Assembly (NCBI RefSeq): GCF_009208775.1
Contig: NZ_WFLM01000004.1
Span: 248,001-312,000 of the forward strand
Direction: 5' to 3'
Source: Silvanigrella paludirubra
Lineage (GTDB): Bacteria > Bdellovibrionota_B > Oligoflexia > Silvanigrellales > Silvanigrellaceae
DNA length: 64,000 nucleotides
A program made the position numbers and the translations under genes. The notes under the pieces are model-generated. The model searched no databases, was not told where the DNA came from, and saw nothing but the letters and a program-made list of their open reading frames with translations. Below are positions 44,093-53,632 of this stretch, piece by piece (within the stretch, counting starts at the first letter, position 1; every line of letters starts with the position of its first letter).

Positions 44093-45520
44093 ATGGTTGC
44101 TACTTTAAACCACATACTTAATATGGGGAGCGAGTCCTTACAAAACTCAAGAGTTGGGGTAGACGTAACAGGACACAATATTTCAAATGCTCAAACTCCA
44201 GGTTATAGCCGCCAACAAGTAAACTTAGAAACAAAATGGCCTATTCAATACGGAATGCAAATATTTGGTGATGGGTCTCGTATTCAAAATATTAGACGCT
44301 CCCATGATAAATTTATTGAAGGACAATTAAGAAGAGAAGTTCAAGTACAAAGCAGGACAGAAACATTATCGGAAGGATTAAAAAAGCTAGAAAGTTTTTT
44401 TAATCCTGATTTAACTTCTACCATTCGGGATCGTTTTACAAGTTTTACAAATTCAATTCGGGAACTTTCAAATTATCCTGAAGAGCCTTCTGTTCGCATT
44501 AATATGATAGAAAGTGGTAAAGGATTATGCCAATCATTTAATTCAACTCATGCTAATATTGTGCAAGTCCAAACAGATGCAAATGAAGAAATTAGACAAA
44601 ATATCAATCTTGTAAATCAGAAAATTGCTGAAGTAGCAAAATTAAATGGGCAAATTCGTGAAATGGGGGCTGGAAATCTATCTGACGTAAATGACTTAGA
44701 GGATAGACGTGATAAATTAATTAAAGAAATTGGAAATATTGTAGATATCAATGTTTATAAAGATAATAATGATCAAATTACAATTCGTGGACCAGCAGAG
44801 TGTTTGTTGGTTGAAGGTAATTTAGCATCCCGATTTATGATGGAAGATACATATACTGTAAATCATATGCCCAATGTGGTTGTTTCTGAATTTAATAAAG
44901 AACGTTACTTTGATATGACCCATAATATTAAAACAGGTAAAATGGGTGCTTTATTACAAATTCGAGATAAATATGCCCAAGGATTAAGAGATGAAGTCAA
45001 TACTCTTGCCAAAGGTTTTGCAGAATCATTTAATGAAATCCATGTTAAAGGTTATGGAATAAATGATATGCGAGATATTAATGGCAGAGATTTTTTTGAA
45101 GGATTAGATGGTCCAGGTGAGCCCGCACAAGACATCGAGGTTTCCTTAGGAATTGTTTATAATCCAAATGCTATTGGCGCAGCAATGTCAACAACATCTC
45201 CTGGTGATAACGTTGTTTCAAATAAACTTGTTAAGTTATTTTATGAGCCTTTATATGATGACAACACAACAACGGTAACGGGTGTTTACGATAAAATGAT
45301 AAGTAAACTAGGAATTGCGGCTTTAAAAACAAAAGAAGATGCGACAGCTTCGCAAATTATTTATGATCGATTAAAAGCGCAAAGAGAAAGTGTTGCTGGT
45401 GTTTCATTAGATGATGAAGCTGCCAATCTATTAAAGTATCAACATTTATTTACAGCGAGTTCGAAAGTTATCACAACAGCGGATGAAATGTATAAAACTG
45501 TGTTGGATTTAAAACGTTAA
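44093..45520 (+). CDS. flgK: Flagellar hook-associated protein 1
   Basis: A 475-residue protein that joins hook and filament. The N-terminal signature is LQNSRVGVDVTGHNISNAQTPGYSRQQV, followed by helical D0/D1 regions (NLVNQKIAEVAKLNGQI, NDLEDRRDKLIKEI). The C-terminal end is VSLDDEAANLLKYQHLFTAS with ADEMYKTVLDLKR, the expected coiled-coil closure. Exported through the flagellar apparatus. Length is short to average for the family because the variable middle domain is compact. Confidence 0.95.
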   Translation: MVATLNHILNMGSESLQNSRVGVDVTGHNISNAQTPGYSRQQVNLETKWPIQYGMQIFGDGSRIQNIRRSHDKFIEGQLRREVQVQSRTETLSEGLKKLESFFNPDLTSTIRDRFTSFTNSIRELSNYPEEPSVRINMIESGKGLCQSFNSTHANIVQVQTDANEEIRQNINLVNQKIAEVAKLNGQIREMGAGNLSDVNDLEDRRDKLIKEIGNIVDINVYKDNNDQITIRGPAECLLVEGNLASRFMMEDTYTVNHMPNVVVSEFNKERYFDMTHNIKTGKMGALLQIRDKYAQGLRDEVNTLAKGFAESFNEIHVKGYGINDMRDINGRDFFEGLDGPGEPAQDIEVSLGIVYNPNAIGAAMSTTSPGDNVVSNKLVKLFYEPLYDDNTTTVTGVYDKMISKLGIAALKTKEDATASQIIYDRLKAQRESVAGVSLDDEAANLLKYQHLFTASSKVITTADEMYKTVLDLKR

Positions 45521-45535
45521 TTATGAGGTGATATT

Positions 45536-46444
45536 ATGGCAATAAATCCTCGTATCTCAGAACAATATAGATATGGAACAACTCTTGACCGTATTGGTAC
45601 TGTAAAAAATATAGCCGATGATGTAAATGATACTGCAATATCTGGAAGAAAATTAAAAAGAATTAGTGATGATCCTGTTGCTACTATTCGAGTGTTACGT
45701 AACAGAACGCGAATAACAAACTTAGACCAATATCGAAAATCATTAGATTTTGGTAGAGGATTTTTGGCAAAAACAGAAGATGCTTTAACTTCCATTTATG
45801 ATTCTTTAATAAGAGCAAAAGAACTTTCTATTCAACAATCAAATAATATTTATGATGAACCATCACGTAAAGCAGTAGCAGAAGAAGTTCGACAAATTTT
45901 AAATCATGTTATTATATTAGGTAACACAACATACAGCGATAAATATGTTTTTGGAGGATTTCAAACGACACAACCTCCTGTTTCTCCTGATGGACATTAC
46001 TTAGGAGATGATGGTTATATTTTTGTTCAGGTTGATGAAGATAGTTTTCGTCCTATTAATGTTAATGGAAGAACCGTTTTTGATGTTCCTGGAGGATTAG
46101 AAGGAAAAAGACCACCTTTAGTAAACATTCTAGAAAACATGTATGACTCTTTATTTGCTTGGGATCGAGATAAATTACATCAATCCATGGTTGATCTCGA
46201 TGCGGCTATGAACTCTGTTGTTACGGCAACAGCATCGCTTGGTGCGCGAAGAGTGGCCTTAGAAGATGTTTCTGAAAGGCTAGATCGTGGCGAGTCTCAA
46301 CTGCATAGCGATAATAATAATTTAGAAGGAGCAGATATGGTAAAATCTGCTTTGGATTTAAAAAGAGCGGAAAATGCTTTAAATTTTACGTTACAAGCAA
46401 GTTCAAAAATGCTAACTCCTTCCTTACTTGAATTTCTAAAATAA
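45536..46444 (+). CDS. flgL: Flagellar hook-associated protein 3
   Basis: A 302-residue flagellin-like junction protein. N terminus: RISEQYRYGTTLDRIGTVK then SGRKLKRISDDPVATIRVL, the FlgL/flagellin D0-D1 pattern. C terminus: LEGADMVKSALDLKRAENALNFTLQAS with LLEFLK, pairing with the N-terminal helix. ATG with GAGGTGATATT upstream, 15 bp after flgK. No csrA or fliW follows, unlike in many flagellar operons. Confidence 0.93.
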   Translation: MAINPRISEQYRYGTTLDRIGTVKNIADDVNDTAISGRKLKRISDDPVATIRVLRNRTRITNLDQYRKSLDFGRGFLAKTEDALTSIYDSLIRAKELSIQQSNNIYDEPSRKAVAEEVRQILNHVIILGNTTYSDKYVFGGFQTTQPPVSPDGHYLGDDGYIFVQVDEDSFRPINVNGRTVFDVPGGLEGKRPPLVNILENMYDSLFAWDRDKLHQSMVDLDAAMNSVVTATASLGARRVALEDVSERLDRGESQLHSDNNNLEGADMVKSALDLKRAENALNFTLQASSKMLTPSLLEFLK

Positions 46445-46524
46445 TCTTATATGCTTCCAAAATGTTATAATTTATTTTTTTAATTTTATAACTAAAACTC
46501 CTTAGATAAATAAATGGAGCTCGA

Positions 46525-47133
46525 ATGAAATTAGCTATTATTTCAGGCAGTCATAGAAAAAATTCTCAATCAGAAAAAATTTCTAAATATTTGATCAAAG
46601 AATTAAGTTTGAAATTTTCAGTTTCAACTTATTTATTATCCCTATCGGAAAATCCAATTCCTTTAATGGATGAAGACTTTTTTAATCCTGAAGATCCTAA
46701 TTGGAAAAAAGTTTGGCAACCCATTTCCAGTGAATTACAGTCTTGTGATGGTATCATTATTATTTCTCCTGAATGGCATGGAATGGTTCCAGCGGGTTTA
46801 AAAAATTTATTATTATTAAGTTCTGCAAAAGAATTTGGACATAAACCAGGTTTAATTGTATCTGTATCTGCTGGAATAAGTGGATCTTATCCTGTTAATG
46901 AATTAAGAACGAGCGGGTTTAAAAACTCAAGACTCTGCTATATTCCGGAACATTTAATAATTAGAGACTGTACTCATGTTTTAAACTTTGAGGCCCCAGA
47001 AAATCCTGCTGACGAATCAATTCGTAGTAGAATAACCTATGCATTAAATATATTATTAGAATATTCCAAAGCATTAAAGTTGGTTCGTGAAAGTGACAAA
47101 ATAGATCACAAAACATTTCCGAATGGAATGTAA
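46525..47133 (+). CDS. NADPH-dependent FMN reductase-family protein
   Basis: A 202-residue flavodoxin-fold protein. It opens with KLAIISGSHRKNSQSEKIS (FMN phosphate loop), and includes SCDGIIIISPEWHGMVPAGLKNLLLLSS, the family's PEYxxSxPxxLKN-type block in the form PEWHGMVPAGLKN. Members transfer electrons from NAD(P)H to FMN, azo compounds, quinones or chromate. ATG with TGGAG upstream. It stands alone after the flagellar genes. Confidence 0.85.
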   Translation: MKLAIISGSHRKNSQSEKISKYLIKELSLKFSVSTYLLSLSENPIPLMDEDFFNPEDPNWKKVWQPISSELQSCDGIIIISPEWHGMVPAGLKNLLLLSSAKEFGHKPGLIVSVSAGISGSYPVNELRTSGFKNSRLCYIPEHLIIRDCTHVLNFEAPENPADESIRSRITYALNILLEYSKALKLVRESDKIDHKTFPNGM

Positions 47134-47155
47134 AATTTATTTATTAAGTAGGATA

Positions 47156-47737
47156 TTATTTTTCTGGTTTTATTTTTAAATAAATTTTAACTTCATCACC
47201 AATTGTAGCACCATTTTCTATCGAAAAATCTTTTCTATTTATTGATGTTTCCGCATTAAAAATTTCTGTTTGTTTTGAAGTATCATCTTTTGCATTAGTT
47301 GCAGAAGAATTACAATCAAATGTTACCTTTTTTGTTATGCCTTTTATTGTCAAATCTCCTTCCATTTTAAAATTTTCTACGTTCCCTTTAATATTTGTGC
47401 TTTTAAAAATCATAATAGGGTATTTGGCTGTTTCAAAAAAATCTTTACTTCTTAAATGTTCATCGCGAGATTTATTTTCTGTATTAATAGAAGAAATATT
47501 CACATTTGCATTTACCTGAGATTTTTCAAAATCATTCGCTATTTTTATGGACCCTGAAAATTCTTCAAATTTGCCTTCAACGGTTAAAAGTCCAAAATTT
47601 TTAATCTTAAATTTTATTTCGGATTCCGTTTTATTTAATTGATATTCTGTTTCTTTAATAATGTCAGCATTTATAGAAATAAATGAAAAAATGGAAATAG
47701 ATAAAACTGTTGCCTTTAATACATTAAGCATATTCAT
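47156..47737 (-). CDS. YceI-family periplasmic lipid-binding protein
   Basis: A 193-residue protein with a signal peptide (VLKATVLSISIFSFISINA). The mature part follows the YceI beta-barrel pattern: YQLNKTESEIKFKIKNFGLLTVEGKFEEFSG, SINTENKSRDEHLRSKDFFE, YPIMIFKSTNI and GDLTIKGITKKVTF. YceI proteins bind isoprenoid-type lipids in a hydrophobic tunnel in the periplasm. ATG with AAAGGA upstream. It is divergent from the Fur-type transport operon and 184 bp from it. Confidence 0.9.
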   Translation of the reverse strand: MNMLNVLKATVLSISIFSFISINADIIKETEYQLNKTESEIKFKIKNFGLLTVEGKFEEFSGSIKIANDFEKSQVNANVNISSINTENKSRDEHLRSKDFFETAKYPIMIFKSTNIKGNVENFKMEGDLTIKGITKKVTFDCNSSATNAKDDTSKQTEIFNAETSINRKDFSIENGATIGDEVKIYLKIKPEK

Positions 47738-47828
47738 AAAAAAATCCTTTTATAAAAAATATTTAAAATTTTAAATGTTTTTTAATTAAAAATCACGGAA
47801 TCAACTTAAAATCATTTTTCTTTGTTAT

Positions 47829-47857
47829 TTGACATTTTTTTTTAAGTAAATTATTAA
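47829..47857 (+). promoter_or_regulatory. Promoter of the iron/opine operon
   Basis: A perfect TTGACA (47829-47834), 17-bp spacer and TATTAA (47852-47857). The predicted start of transcription near 47864 falls at the left edge of the Fur-like box, where a bound repressor would block initiation. Confidence 0.55.
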
Positions 47858-47863
47858 ATCATC

Positions 47864-47892
47864 AATATGATATTGATAATCAGTATCATATT
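47864..47892. promoter_or_regulatory. Fur-like box upstream of the substrate-binding protein gene
   Basis: The core GATATTGATAATCAGTATC (47869-47887) matches 17 of 19 bases of the Fur consensus GATAATGATAATCATTATC and is embedded in a 29-bp palindrome with one mismatched pair. It lies 35 bp before the start codon at 47922. Iron-dependent repression of the five-gene operon is the likely outcome. Confidence 0.8.
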
Positions 47893-47921
47893 AGTTATTA
47901 TAAATATATCAAGAGGTTATA

Positions 47922-48866
47922 ATGAAAAAAGGAATTTTCATCGTTCTTGCTTCTCTTTTCATCACTACGGCCAGTTACAGTGCTCCCTTTCCTCTTTCTA
48001 TCAAAGCTGAAAATGGTTCTGTAAAGTTAAATAAAAAACCAGAAAGAATTATTGTCCTTGAGTTTGGAATTTTAGATGAACTTAAATTGCTAGGTGTTAA
48101 GCCTGTAGGCATAGGTAAAAGTGATAATACTGAAGGCCAAGATCCTGCCCACCTTCAAAATTTTATAAAAGACATTCCAGGTGTGGGAACAAGAGATGAG
48201 CCCAGCCTTGAAGCAATTGCAAAATTAAAACCAGATCTTATTATAGGAGATGCTTCATTTGTTACAAATATACTTCCTCAATTAAATAAAATTGCACCTA
48301 CTGTTTTATTAAATGGAATTTTAGGTGATCCTAATGAACAAATTAAAAATCTTAAAATCTTAGCAAAAATTACAGATACAGAAAAAAAAGTTCCGTCCAT
48401 AATAAAACATTATGAAGCAATTCGAAATGATGCGATTGCTGTTGCTCAAAAATCTCCTAAAAAAACAATCTTAATGGGATTTGTTACACCAAGTGGAATT
48501 TTTAGAGTATTAAGTGCAAATGCAATTGCAACACCTATATTAAAAGAACTTAATAAAGAAAATTTAGTTAAAGAAACAAATGTGATGCATAGAATTGAAA
48601 TGACAGTTGAGGGTGTATTAAGCAAAAACCCAGATCAAATCGCAATTCTTCTAACAGATGGAAATAAAGAACCATTTGAAAAACTTTCGAAAAATCCGCT
48701 TTGGAATGATTTACGAGCTGTTAAAGACAATCAAGTATATTTCTTAGACAGAAATATTTGGGCAAAAACTCATGGTATTGAAGCAATGGAAATTATGTAC
48801 AAAGAAGCTAAAGAAACAGGATTTTTAGAGTCAAAGCCACAGGGCCATATCATAAAAAATAATTAG
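47922..48866 (+). CDS. Periplasmic iron/siderophore-type substrate-binding protein (FecB/FepB family)
   Basis: A 314-residue protein with a signal peptide ending ASYSA. It is a class III binding protein: KKPERIIVLEFGILDELKLLGVKPVGIG, EPSLEAIAKLKPDLIIGDASF, and the helix backbone of these two-lobed proteins; the end has VKDNQVYFLDRNIWA. These capture Fe-siderophore, haem or cobalamin for a FecCD-type permease, and both permease subunits are encoded three genes later. ATG with AGAGG upstream; Fur-like box and promoter directly before. Confidence 0.9.
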   Translation: MKKGIFIVLASLFITTASYSAPFPLSIKAENGSVKLNKKPERIIVLEFGILDELKLLGVKPVGIGKSDNTEGQDPAHLQNFIKDIPGVGTRDEPSLEAIAKLKPDLIIGDASFVTNILPQLNKIAPTVLLNGILGDPNEQIKNLKILAKITDTEKKVPSIIKHYEAIRNDAIAVAQKSPKKTILMGFVTPSGIFRVLSANAIATPILKELNKENLVKETNVMHRIEMTVEGVLSKNPDQIAILLTDGNKEPFEKLSKNPLWNDLRAVKDNQVYFLDRNIWAKTHGIEAMEIMYKEAKETGFLESKPQGHIIKNN

Positions 48867-48884
48867 TTATGATTAGGAATAAAT

Positions 48885-49946
48885 ATGAATAAAGTAGCAA
48901 TTATTGGTTGTGGAAATGGTGGGCAGGCTTTAGCAGGACATTTGTCTTTATTAGGACTCAATGTAAACTTATATGCTCATCCAAATCATTTAGGTGGATT
49001 TCAAGAAATAAAAAAAAGAGGGGGTGTTGAGTGTTTTGGAGCTGTCCATGGCTTTGGAAAAATCAATATCGTTTCAAATGATCTTGCTGCTGTATTAAAT
49101 CAAACAGATATTGTTTTTATCTGTTTGCCTGTAATTGCTCATGAATCTATTTTTATAAACATGCTCCCTTTTTTAAATGAAAATCATATTGTCATTAATT
49201 TATCTGGTCAATTTTCAGGTATTTATCAAAAAGAAATTTTAAATCGTTCTGGTTGGGAAAAAAATATTATCATTGCTGATGTTACTTCTTTTCCTTATGC
49301 ATGTCGATCGGAAAGTCCTTCTAATGCAAATATTGTATCTATTAAAACAAAAATGGGAATTGCTTCTTTTAATAAATCCATTGCTTATGAAATAAATGAT
49401 ATTATAAAATCTTTTTTTCCAAGTAAATTGGAAGTTATGTCAAGCTTTATTGAGGCCGGACTTTATGATCCTTGTGGTATAACTCATCCAGCAAACGTGG
49501 TTTTTAATGCAGGACGAATTGGAAATAAACAAGAATTTTATTTCTATAAAGAAGGAATTACAAAAGAAACAGCTCAATTTCTTGAAGTTTTAGACAATGA
49601 AAGAATATTAATTGGACAAAAGCTAGGATTAAATTTACCTCGCTTTTATGAAGTTATGAATAATTATTACGATCTTTCATTTACTAGTATTTATGATTTT
49701 TATAAATTATCCCCTATTCATAACAAAAAAACATTTTGTCCAGATTCCATTTCACATCGTTACGTTTCTGAAGATGTGCCCTATTCTTTAGTTCCTTGGT
49801 ATAGTATAGGGGAAAGATTAGGTTATAATGCAACATCTATGAAAAATATAATTGAAATAACATCTACTATGAACAAAACAAATTATTATGAAAAAGGACG
49901 TATCGTTACGAATCTTCAGTTGAAAGAATTTCATTCATGTGGATAG
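48885..49946 (+). CDS. Octopine/nopaline dehydrogenase-family (opine dehydrogenase)
   Basis: A 353-residue oxidoreductase. The NAD(P)-binding loop is VAIIGCGNGGQALAGHL at the N terminus. The opine dehydrogenase domain has ITHPANVVFNAGRIGN with the expected catalytic His, and RYVSEDVPYSLVPWYSIGERLGY, both typical. Such enzymes reductively condense an amino acid or amine with a 2-oxo acid; in staphylopine and pseudopaline pathways the CntM enzyme does this as the last step of a metal chelator. Here it lies between the binding-protein gene (18 bp) and an EamA exporter gene (10-bp overlap). Its substrates cannot be read from sequence. Confidence 0.85.
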   Translation: MNKVAIIGCGNGGQALAGHLSLLGLNVNLYAHPNHLGGFQEIKKRGGVECFGAVHGFGKINIVSNDLAAVLNQTDIVFICLPVIAHESIFINMLPFLNENHIVINLSGQFSGIYQKEILNRSGWEKNIIIADVTSFPYACRSESPSNANIVSIKTKMGIASFNKSIAYEINDIIKSFFPSKLEVMSSFIEAGLYDPCGITHPANVVFNAGRIGNKQEFYFYKEGITKETAQFLEVLDNERILIGQKLGLNLPRFYEVMNNYYDLSFTSIYDFYKLSPIHNKKTFCPDSISHRYVSEDVPYSLVPWYSIGERLGYNATSMKNIIEITSTMNKTNYYEKGRIVTNLQLKEFHSCG

Positions 49947-50842
49947 CTCTTGCTATTTTAAGCTCAATTATATTTGGAATAGCTAGTGTATTAATGAAAT
50001 CGGCAACGATAAAAAAATGTCCCGATCACTATATTTTGTTTGGTCTTTATTTTTCTGGTAGTTTGTTTTTTTTATACCAATCCTTTTCTGTAATTGAGTT
50101 TACTTATAGCTTTAATGTATATTTATGGTCTATTTTAATTGCGCTAGGTTCATTTTTTGGTAATTGGTTTGTGATTAAAGCATTGGAACTTGGGCCTGCA
50201 AGTTTAACGGCACCTATGCTAAATTTAAACTTGCCATTTATCATTTTAATGTCAGTGTTTATTTATGGTGAAGAGTTAAATTTAATTAAGATTTTAATTA
50301 TTTTAACTTTATTAGTAGCTATTATAATTGTCAAAATAGATCCAAATGAAAATTTAGTTATAAAAAATAAAAAATGGTTTATATGGGTTATTTTAGGTTC
50401 AACATTTTTATTTTTAAGAGAAGGTGGCTTAAAAATAACCCAAGAATTAAATATCAATAACACCCAGATTTTACTTAATTCATATTTATTATGTTTGATT
50501 TTTTCAGGCATAATTTTGTATAAAAAAGAAACAAAAGAATTAAAGAATAATTATAAAGTTAAAACTGACTTTAAAGAATTTATATTGCAAATTAACCAAA
50601 AAAATAATTTAAATGGGATCTATTTTGGACTTATTACAGGAATATGCTCTGGTCTAGGGCTTTATTTGTATTCAAAAGCATTATTAACAGGTCCTACTAG
50701 TCTTGTTGCTCTTATTTTTTCTGCTCGAAGTTTGATTATAGTTTTATTATCCTATTTTTTACACAAAGAAAGATTATCTCTTTTTCAGAAGTTTTCTGTC
50801 TTTTTATTGTGCTTAGGATTATCTTTAGCAAGCTTTATTTAA
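49937..50842 (+). CDS. EamA/DMT-family transporter
   Basis: A 301-residue membrane protein with about ten TM segments in two EamA repeats: GPASLTAPMLNLNLPFIILM with YGEEL in the first half, and GPTSLVALIFSARSLIIVLL with LHKERLS in the second. EamA proteins are mostly small-metabolite exporters; CntI, the pseudopaline exporter of Pseudomonas aeruginosa, belongs to this family. The ATG lies within the end of the opine dehydrogenase gene (10-bp overlap), so the two are translationally coupled and probably work on the same compound. Confidence 0.85.
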   Translation: MWIALAILSSIIFGIASVLMKSATIKKCPDHYILFGLYFSGSLFFLYQSFSVIEFTYSFNVYLWSILIALGSFFGNWFVIKALELGPASLTAPMLNLNLPFIILMSVFIYGEELNLIKILIILTLLVAIIIVKIDPNENLVIKNKKWFIWVILGSTFLFLREGGLKITQELNINNTQILLNSYLLCLIFSGIILYKKETKELKNNYKVKTDFKEFILQINQKNNLNGIYFGLITGICSGLGLYLYSKALLTGPTSLVALIFSARSLIIVLLSYFLHKERLSLFQKFSVFLLCLGLSLASFI

Positions 50843-50843
50843 T

Positions 50844-51836
50844 ATGAAATATAAATTTTATCTTTTCCTAATTCTCTCATTTGTTTTTAGTGCTTTTTTG
50901 TTTTTTTATTCATTAACTGTTGGTCCCTTAAAATTATCATTTTATCAAGTTATTGATGGTTTATTTTTTTCGTCTGATAGCATTTATCATCGAATTATTT
51001 TTGAAACGCGTTTACCAAGAAGCATCACTTCATTTCTAACAGGCTCTTCCCTTGCTTTATCTGGAATGATTTTACAATTTATTACTAAAAACTCATTAGC
51101 TTGCCCAAGTTTATTAGGAATCAATCAGGGTGCTGGTTTTGGCATTGTTGTCATTCTTGCACTGTTTCCTTTTTGTGCCATTCCTATTTATATGTCTTTT
51201 TCTTTATTGGGCGGAGTGTTGGCAGCATTTTTAATTTATATCATTACTTCTTCTATTGGATATTCACCACTTCGACTCATTTTGGCAGGGCAAGCTATAA
51301 ACGCATTGTTTTATGCATTAACACAGGCTATTCTTATTTTCTTACCAACTCGATCCGGTGTTATTTTAATAAATATCAATGGTTCTTTATCTAGTTCTTC
51401 ATGGGAACTTCTCAAATATCATTTTCCTGTATTAATTATTTGTTTATTTTTTATTATGTTGAATTTAAAAAAAATTCATATTTTGAGTTTAGGTGAACAA
51501 GTAGCTTCATCCTTAGGATTAAATGTTAAAAAATTAATTTTATTTTTTCTTATTATAGTTGTAATGATGTGCTCGTTTTCTGTATCGATGATTGGACCTA
51601 TTTTATTTTTTCCATTAATCGTAAACCATTTTTCAAAAAAAATTGTAGGTGAAAATCCTTTCATACTTGCTCCAGCTGTGATTATTTTTGGTGCTAATTT
51701 TATGTTAATTTCTGATATCGTAATGAGAGTTCTATTTCATGATAAAGAAGTCGCTATTGGTTTATTTATATCAATATTAGGTGCTCCAATATTAATATTT
51801 TCATCTAAATTAAGAAAGAAAATAATAAGTGTATAA
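50844..51836 (+). CDS. FecCD-family ABC transporter permease
   Basis: A 330-residue inner-membrane protein with eight or more TM segments. FecCD features: FETRLPRSITSFLTGSSLALSGMILQFITKNSLACPSLLGINQGAG, and GEQVASSLGLNVKK before the last TM pairs. It pairs with the next permease to form the channel for an iron-siderophore-type importer. Starts 1 bp after the EamA gene. In the first motif the usual NPLAxP is NSLACPSLLG. Confidence 0.9.
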   Translation: MKYKFYLFLILSFVFSAFLFFYSLTVGPLKLSFYQVIDGLFFSSDSIYHRIIFETRLPRSITSFLTGSSLALSGMILQFITKNSLACPSLLGINQGAGFGIVVILALFPFCAIPIYMSFSLLGGVLAAFLIYIITSSIGYSPLRLILAGQAINALFYALTQAILIFLPTRSGVILININGSLSSSSWELLKYHFPVLIICLFFIMLNLKKIHILSLGEQVASSLGLNVKKLILFFLIIVVMMCSFSVSMIGPILFFPLIVNHFSKKIVGENPFILAPAVIIFGANFMLISDIVMRVLFHDKEVAIGLFISILGAPILIFSSKLRKKIISV

Positions 51837-52830
51837 ATGTTTAATAAATAAAAATTATTTTATATTCTATATTTTTTTGTTTTTGTTATTGCTTTGTTAT
51901 TTTTCTTTAAAATTTGGAATGTCAAATTACTCTTTTTTAAATATTTATGAAGCTATAATTAAAAAAAATTTAGAGTATGAAAACCAATTTATAATTTATG
52001 ATGTAAGATTACCTCGCCTAATTGTTGGTATTCTGTGTGGAGCTGCTTTTGCTTTATCAGGGAGTTTACTACAAACTGTTTTTCGAAACCCAATGGCTGC
52101 TCCCGATATATTAGGAATTAATTCAGCTTGTTCTTTTTGCATTTTATTATTTTCAATCTATCTTTTAAAAGATCTCAATTTGTCTTTTTTATTATCTTCT
52201 TTTATAGGTGCATTATCCGGATTTTTAATTGCTATTTTAGCCTCTATTGAAAATAAAAAAATTTATCATGCCAAATTGATTATAGTTGGCATTGCAATTG
52301 GCGTTTTATTTAAATCACTTTGTCAATTTTTAATTATGCAATCTGATGAAAAACAAAGTGCATTTTTTTCTTTTATAACAGGCACATTATATTTGGTAAG
52401 TTGGGATACAGTATATACTATTTTTATACCTTCACTGCTTTTTATAATCATTTCCTTTTTTATGCATAAAAAACTCGATGTTCTACTTTTGAATGAAGAT
52501 GTTTCTAATAGTATTGGTTTTCAAGTAACAAAGTGGAAAATAATTATTATATTTATATCTTTGGTGTTGGCCTCAGTTGCGGTAAGTGGTTGTGGGAGTT
52601 TAGGATTTGTTGGTTTAATTTCACCAAATATTTCAAAAATATTATTTGGAAGTTTTCATAAATTAAACCTAATTGGTTCCGCATTAATTGGAGCCGTTTT
52701 GACTGTATTTTCTGATTTTTTAGGTAGAATTTTATTTCCACCATATGAAATTCCTGCAGGACTCATTACAATAATTATTGGCGTTCCATACTTTGTTTAT
52801 TTAATGAAAAAAATAAAAATTCACATATAA
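51829..52830 (+). CDS. FecCD-family ABC transporter permease, second subunit
   Basis: A 333-residue permease beginning at GTG within the previous gene (8-bp overlap). It carries the FecCD pattern well: YDVRLPRLIVGILCGAAFALSGSLLQTVFRNPMAAPDILGIN, then NEDVSNSIGFQVTKWK and GCGSLGFVGLISPNISKILF. With the permease at 50844 it forms a heterodimer. It ends 1 bp before the convergent ATPase gene. Confidence 0.92.
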   Translation: MYKCLINKNYFIFYIFLFLLLLCYFSLKFGMSNYSFLNIYEAIIKKNLEYENQFIIYDVRLPRLIVGILCGAAFALSGSLLQTVFRNPMAAPDILGINSACSFCILLFSIYLLKDLNLSFLLSSFIGALSGFLIAILASIENKKIYHAKLIIVGIAIGVLFKSLCQFLIMQSDEKQSAFFSFITGTLYLVSWDTVYTIFIPSLLFIIISFFMHKKLDVLLLNEDVSNSIGFQVTKWKIIIIFISLVLASVAVSGCGSLGFVGLISPNISKILFGSFHKLNLIGSALIGAVLTVFSDFLGRILFPPYEIPAGLITIIIGVPYFVYLMKKIKIHI

Positions 52831-52831
52831 A

Positions 52832-53614
52832 TTAATTTAAAATTCCATCATAAAAAATAATGGGATTATTTTTTTCATCTCTTAAAATTTTAAAATTTAC
52901 CTGAAAAACATCATTTAGAATTTTATGTTTTATGATGTTTTCAATGTTTTCATGTGCTATTATTTTCCCTTTTTTTATAATAACAATGTAATCTGAGTAG
53001 CGTAGGGCATGGTTTAAATCGTGATGAACCATAATAATCGTCTTTTTTTCTTTTTTATTTAAATTTTTTAATAATTCAAGAATTTCTAATTGGTGTTTAA
53101 TGTCTAAATATGTTGTTAATTCATCTAAAAATAGACAATCACTATTTTGTGCAATCGACATTGCAATCCAGGCTCTTTGTTTTTGTCCCCCTGATAATTC
53201 ATCCATTAAATGCTCTGATAGTTCTTTTAAACCAGTAACTTTAAGAGCCCATTCTACCATTTTTTCATTTTCAATTTTATTTTTTTTAAAAAGAGATTGA
53301 TAAGCATATCTTCCATAAGATACAAGTTGTTTTACAGTGATATCTTTGGGGCTTTCAGGAGATTGTGGTAAACTTGATATTTTTTGAGCTAAAATTTTTT
53401 TATTGTAACTATCAATAAGTTTTTGATTGATTAAAATTTTACCCTGATTTGTTTTGATGTTTCCTGATATTGCTTTTAATAGAGTTGATTTTCCTGAACC
53501 ATTTGGACCAATGATGGAAGTCATTTTTTCTTTGATAAAAGTTAAATTTACATTGGATATGATGTCTTCTTTTCCGTAAGAAATATTTAAGTTTTGTAAG
53601 GAAATATCTATCAT
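52832..53614 (-). CDS. FecE/FepC-type ABC transporter ATP-binding protein
   Basis: A 260-residue ATPase with Walker A GPNGSGKSTLL, Q loop SSLPQSPESP, signature LSGGQKQRAWIAMSIAQ, Walker B CLFLDELTTYLD and switch VHHDLN. This is the layout of siderophore/haem/cobalamin importers. It is the only ATPase of the system, yet it is encoded on the opposite strand, tail to tail with the permeases, and has its own Fur-like box. The start ATG at 53614 follows AAAGAG with a long A-run between. Confidence 0.93.
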   Translation of the reverse strand: MIDISLQNLNISYGKEDIISNVNLTFIKEKMTSIIGPNGSGKSTLLKAISGNIKTNQGKILINQKLIDSYNKKILAQKISSLPQSPESPKDITVKQLVSYGRYAYQSLFKKNKIENEKMVEWALKVTGLKELSEHLMDELSGGQKQRAWIAMSIAQNSDCLFLDELTTYLDIKHQLEILELLKNLNKKEKKTIIMVHHDLNHALRYSDYIVIIKKGKIIAHENIENIIKHKILNDVFQVNFKILRDEKNNPIIFYDGILN

Positions 53615-53632
53615 TTTTTTTTGCTCTTTATT

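Noticed and set aside
46468..46498. Inverted repeat GTTATAA/TTATAAC after flgL considered as a terminator
   Set aside because: Short A/T stem and no T-run.
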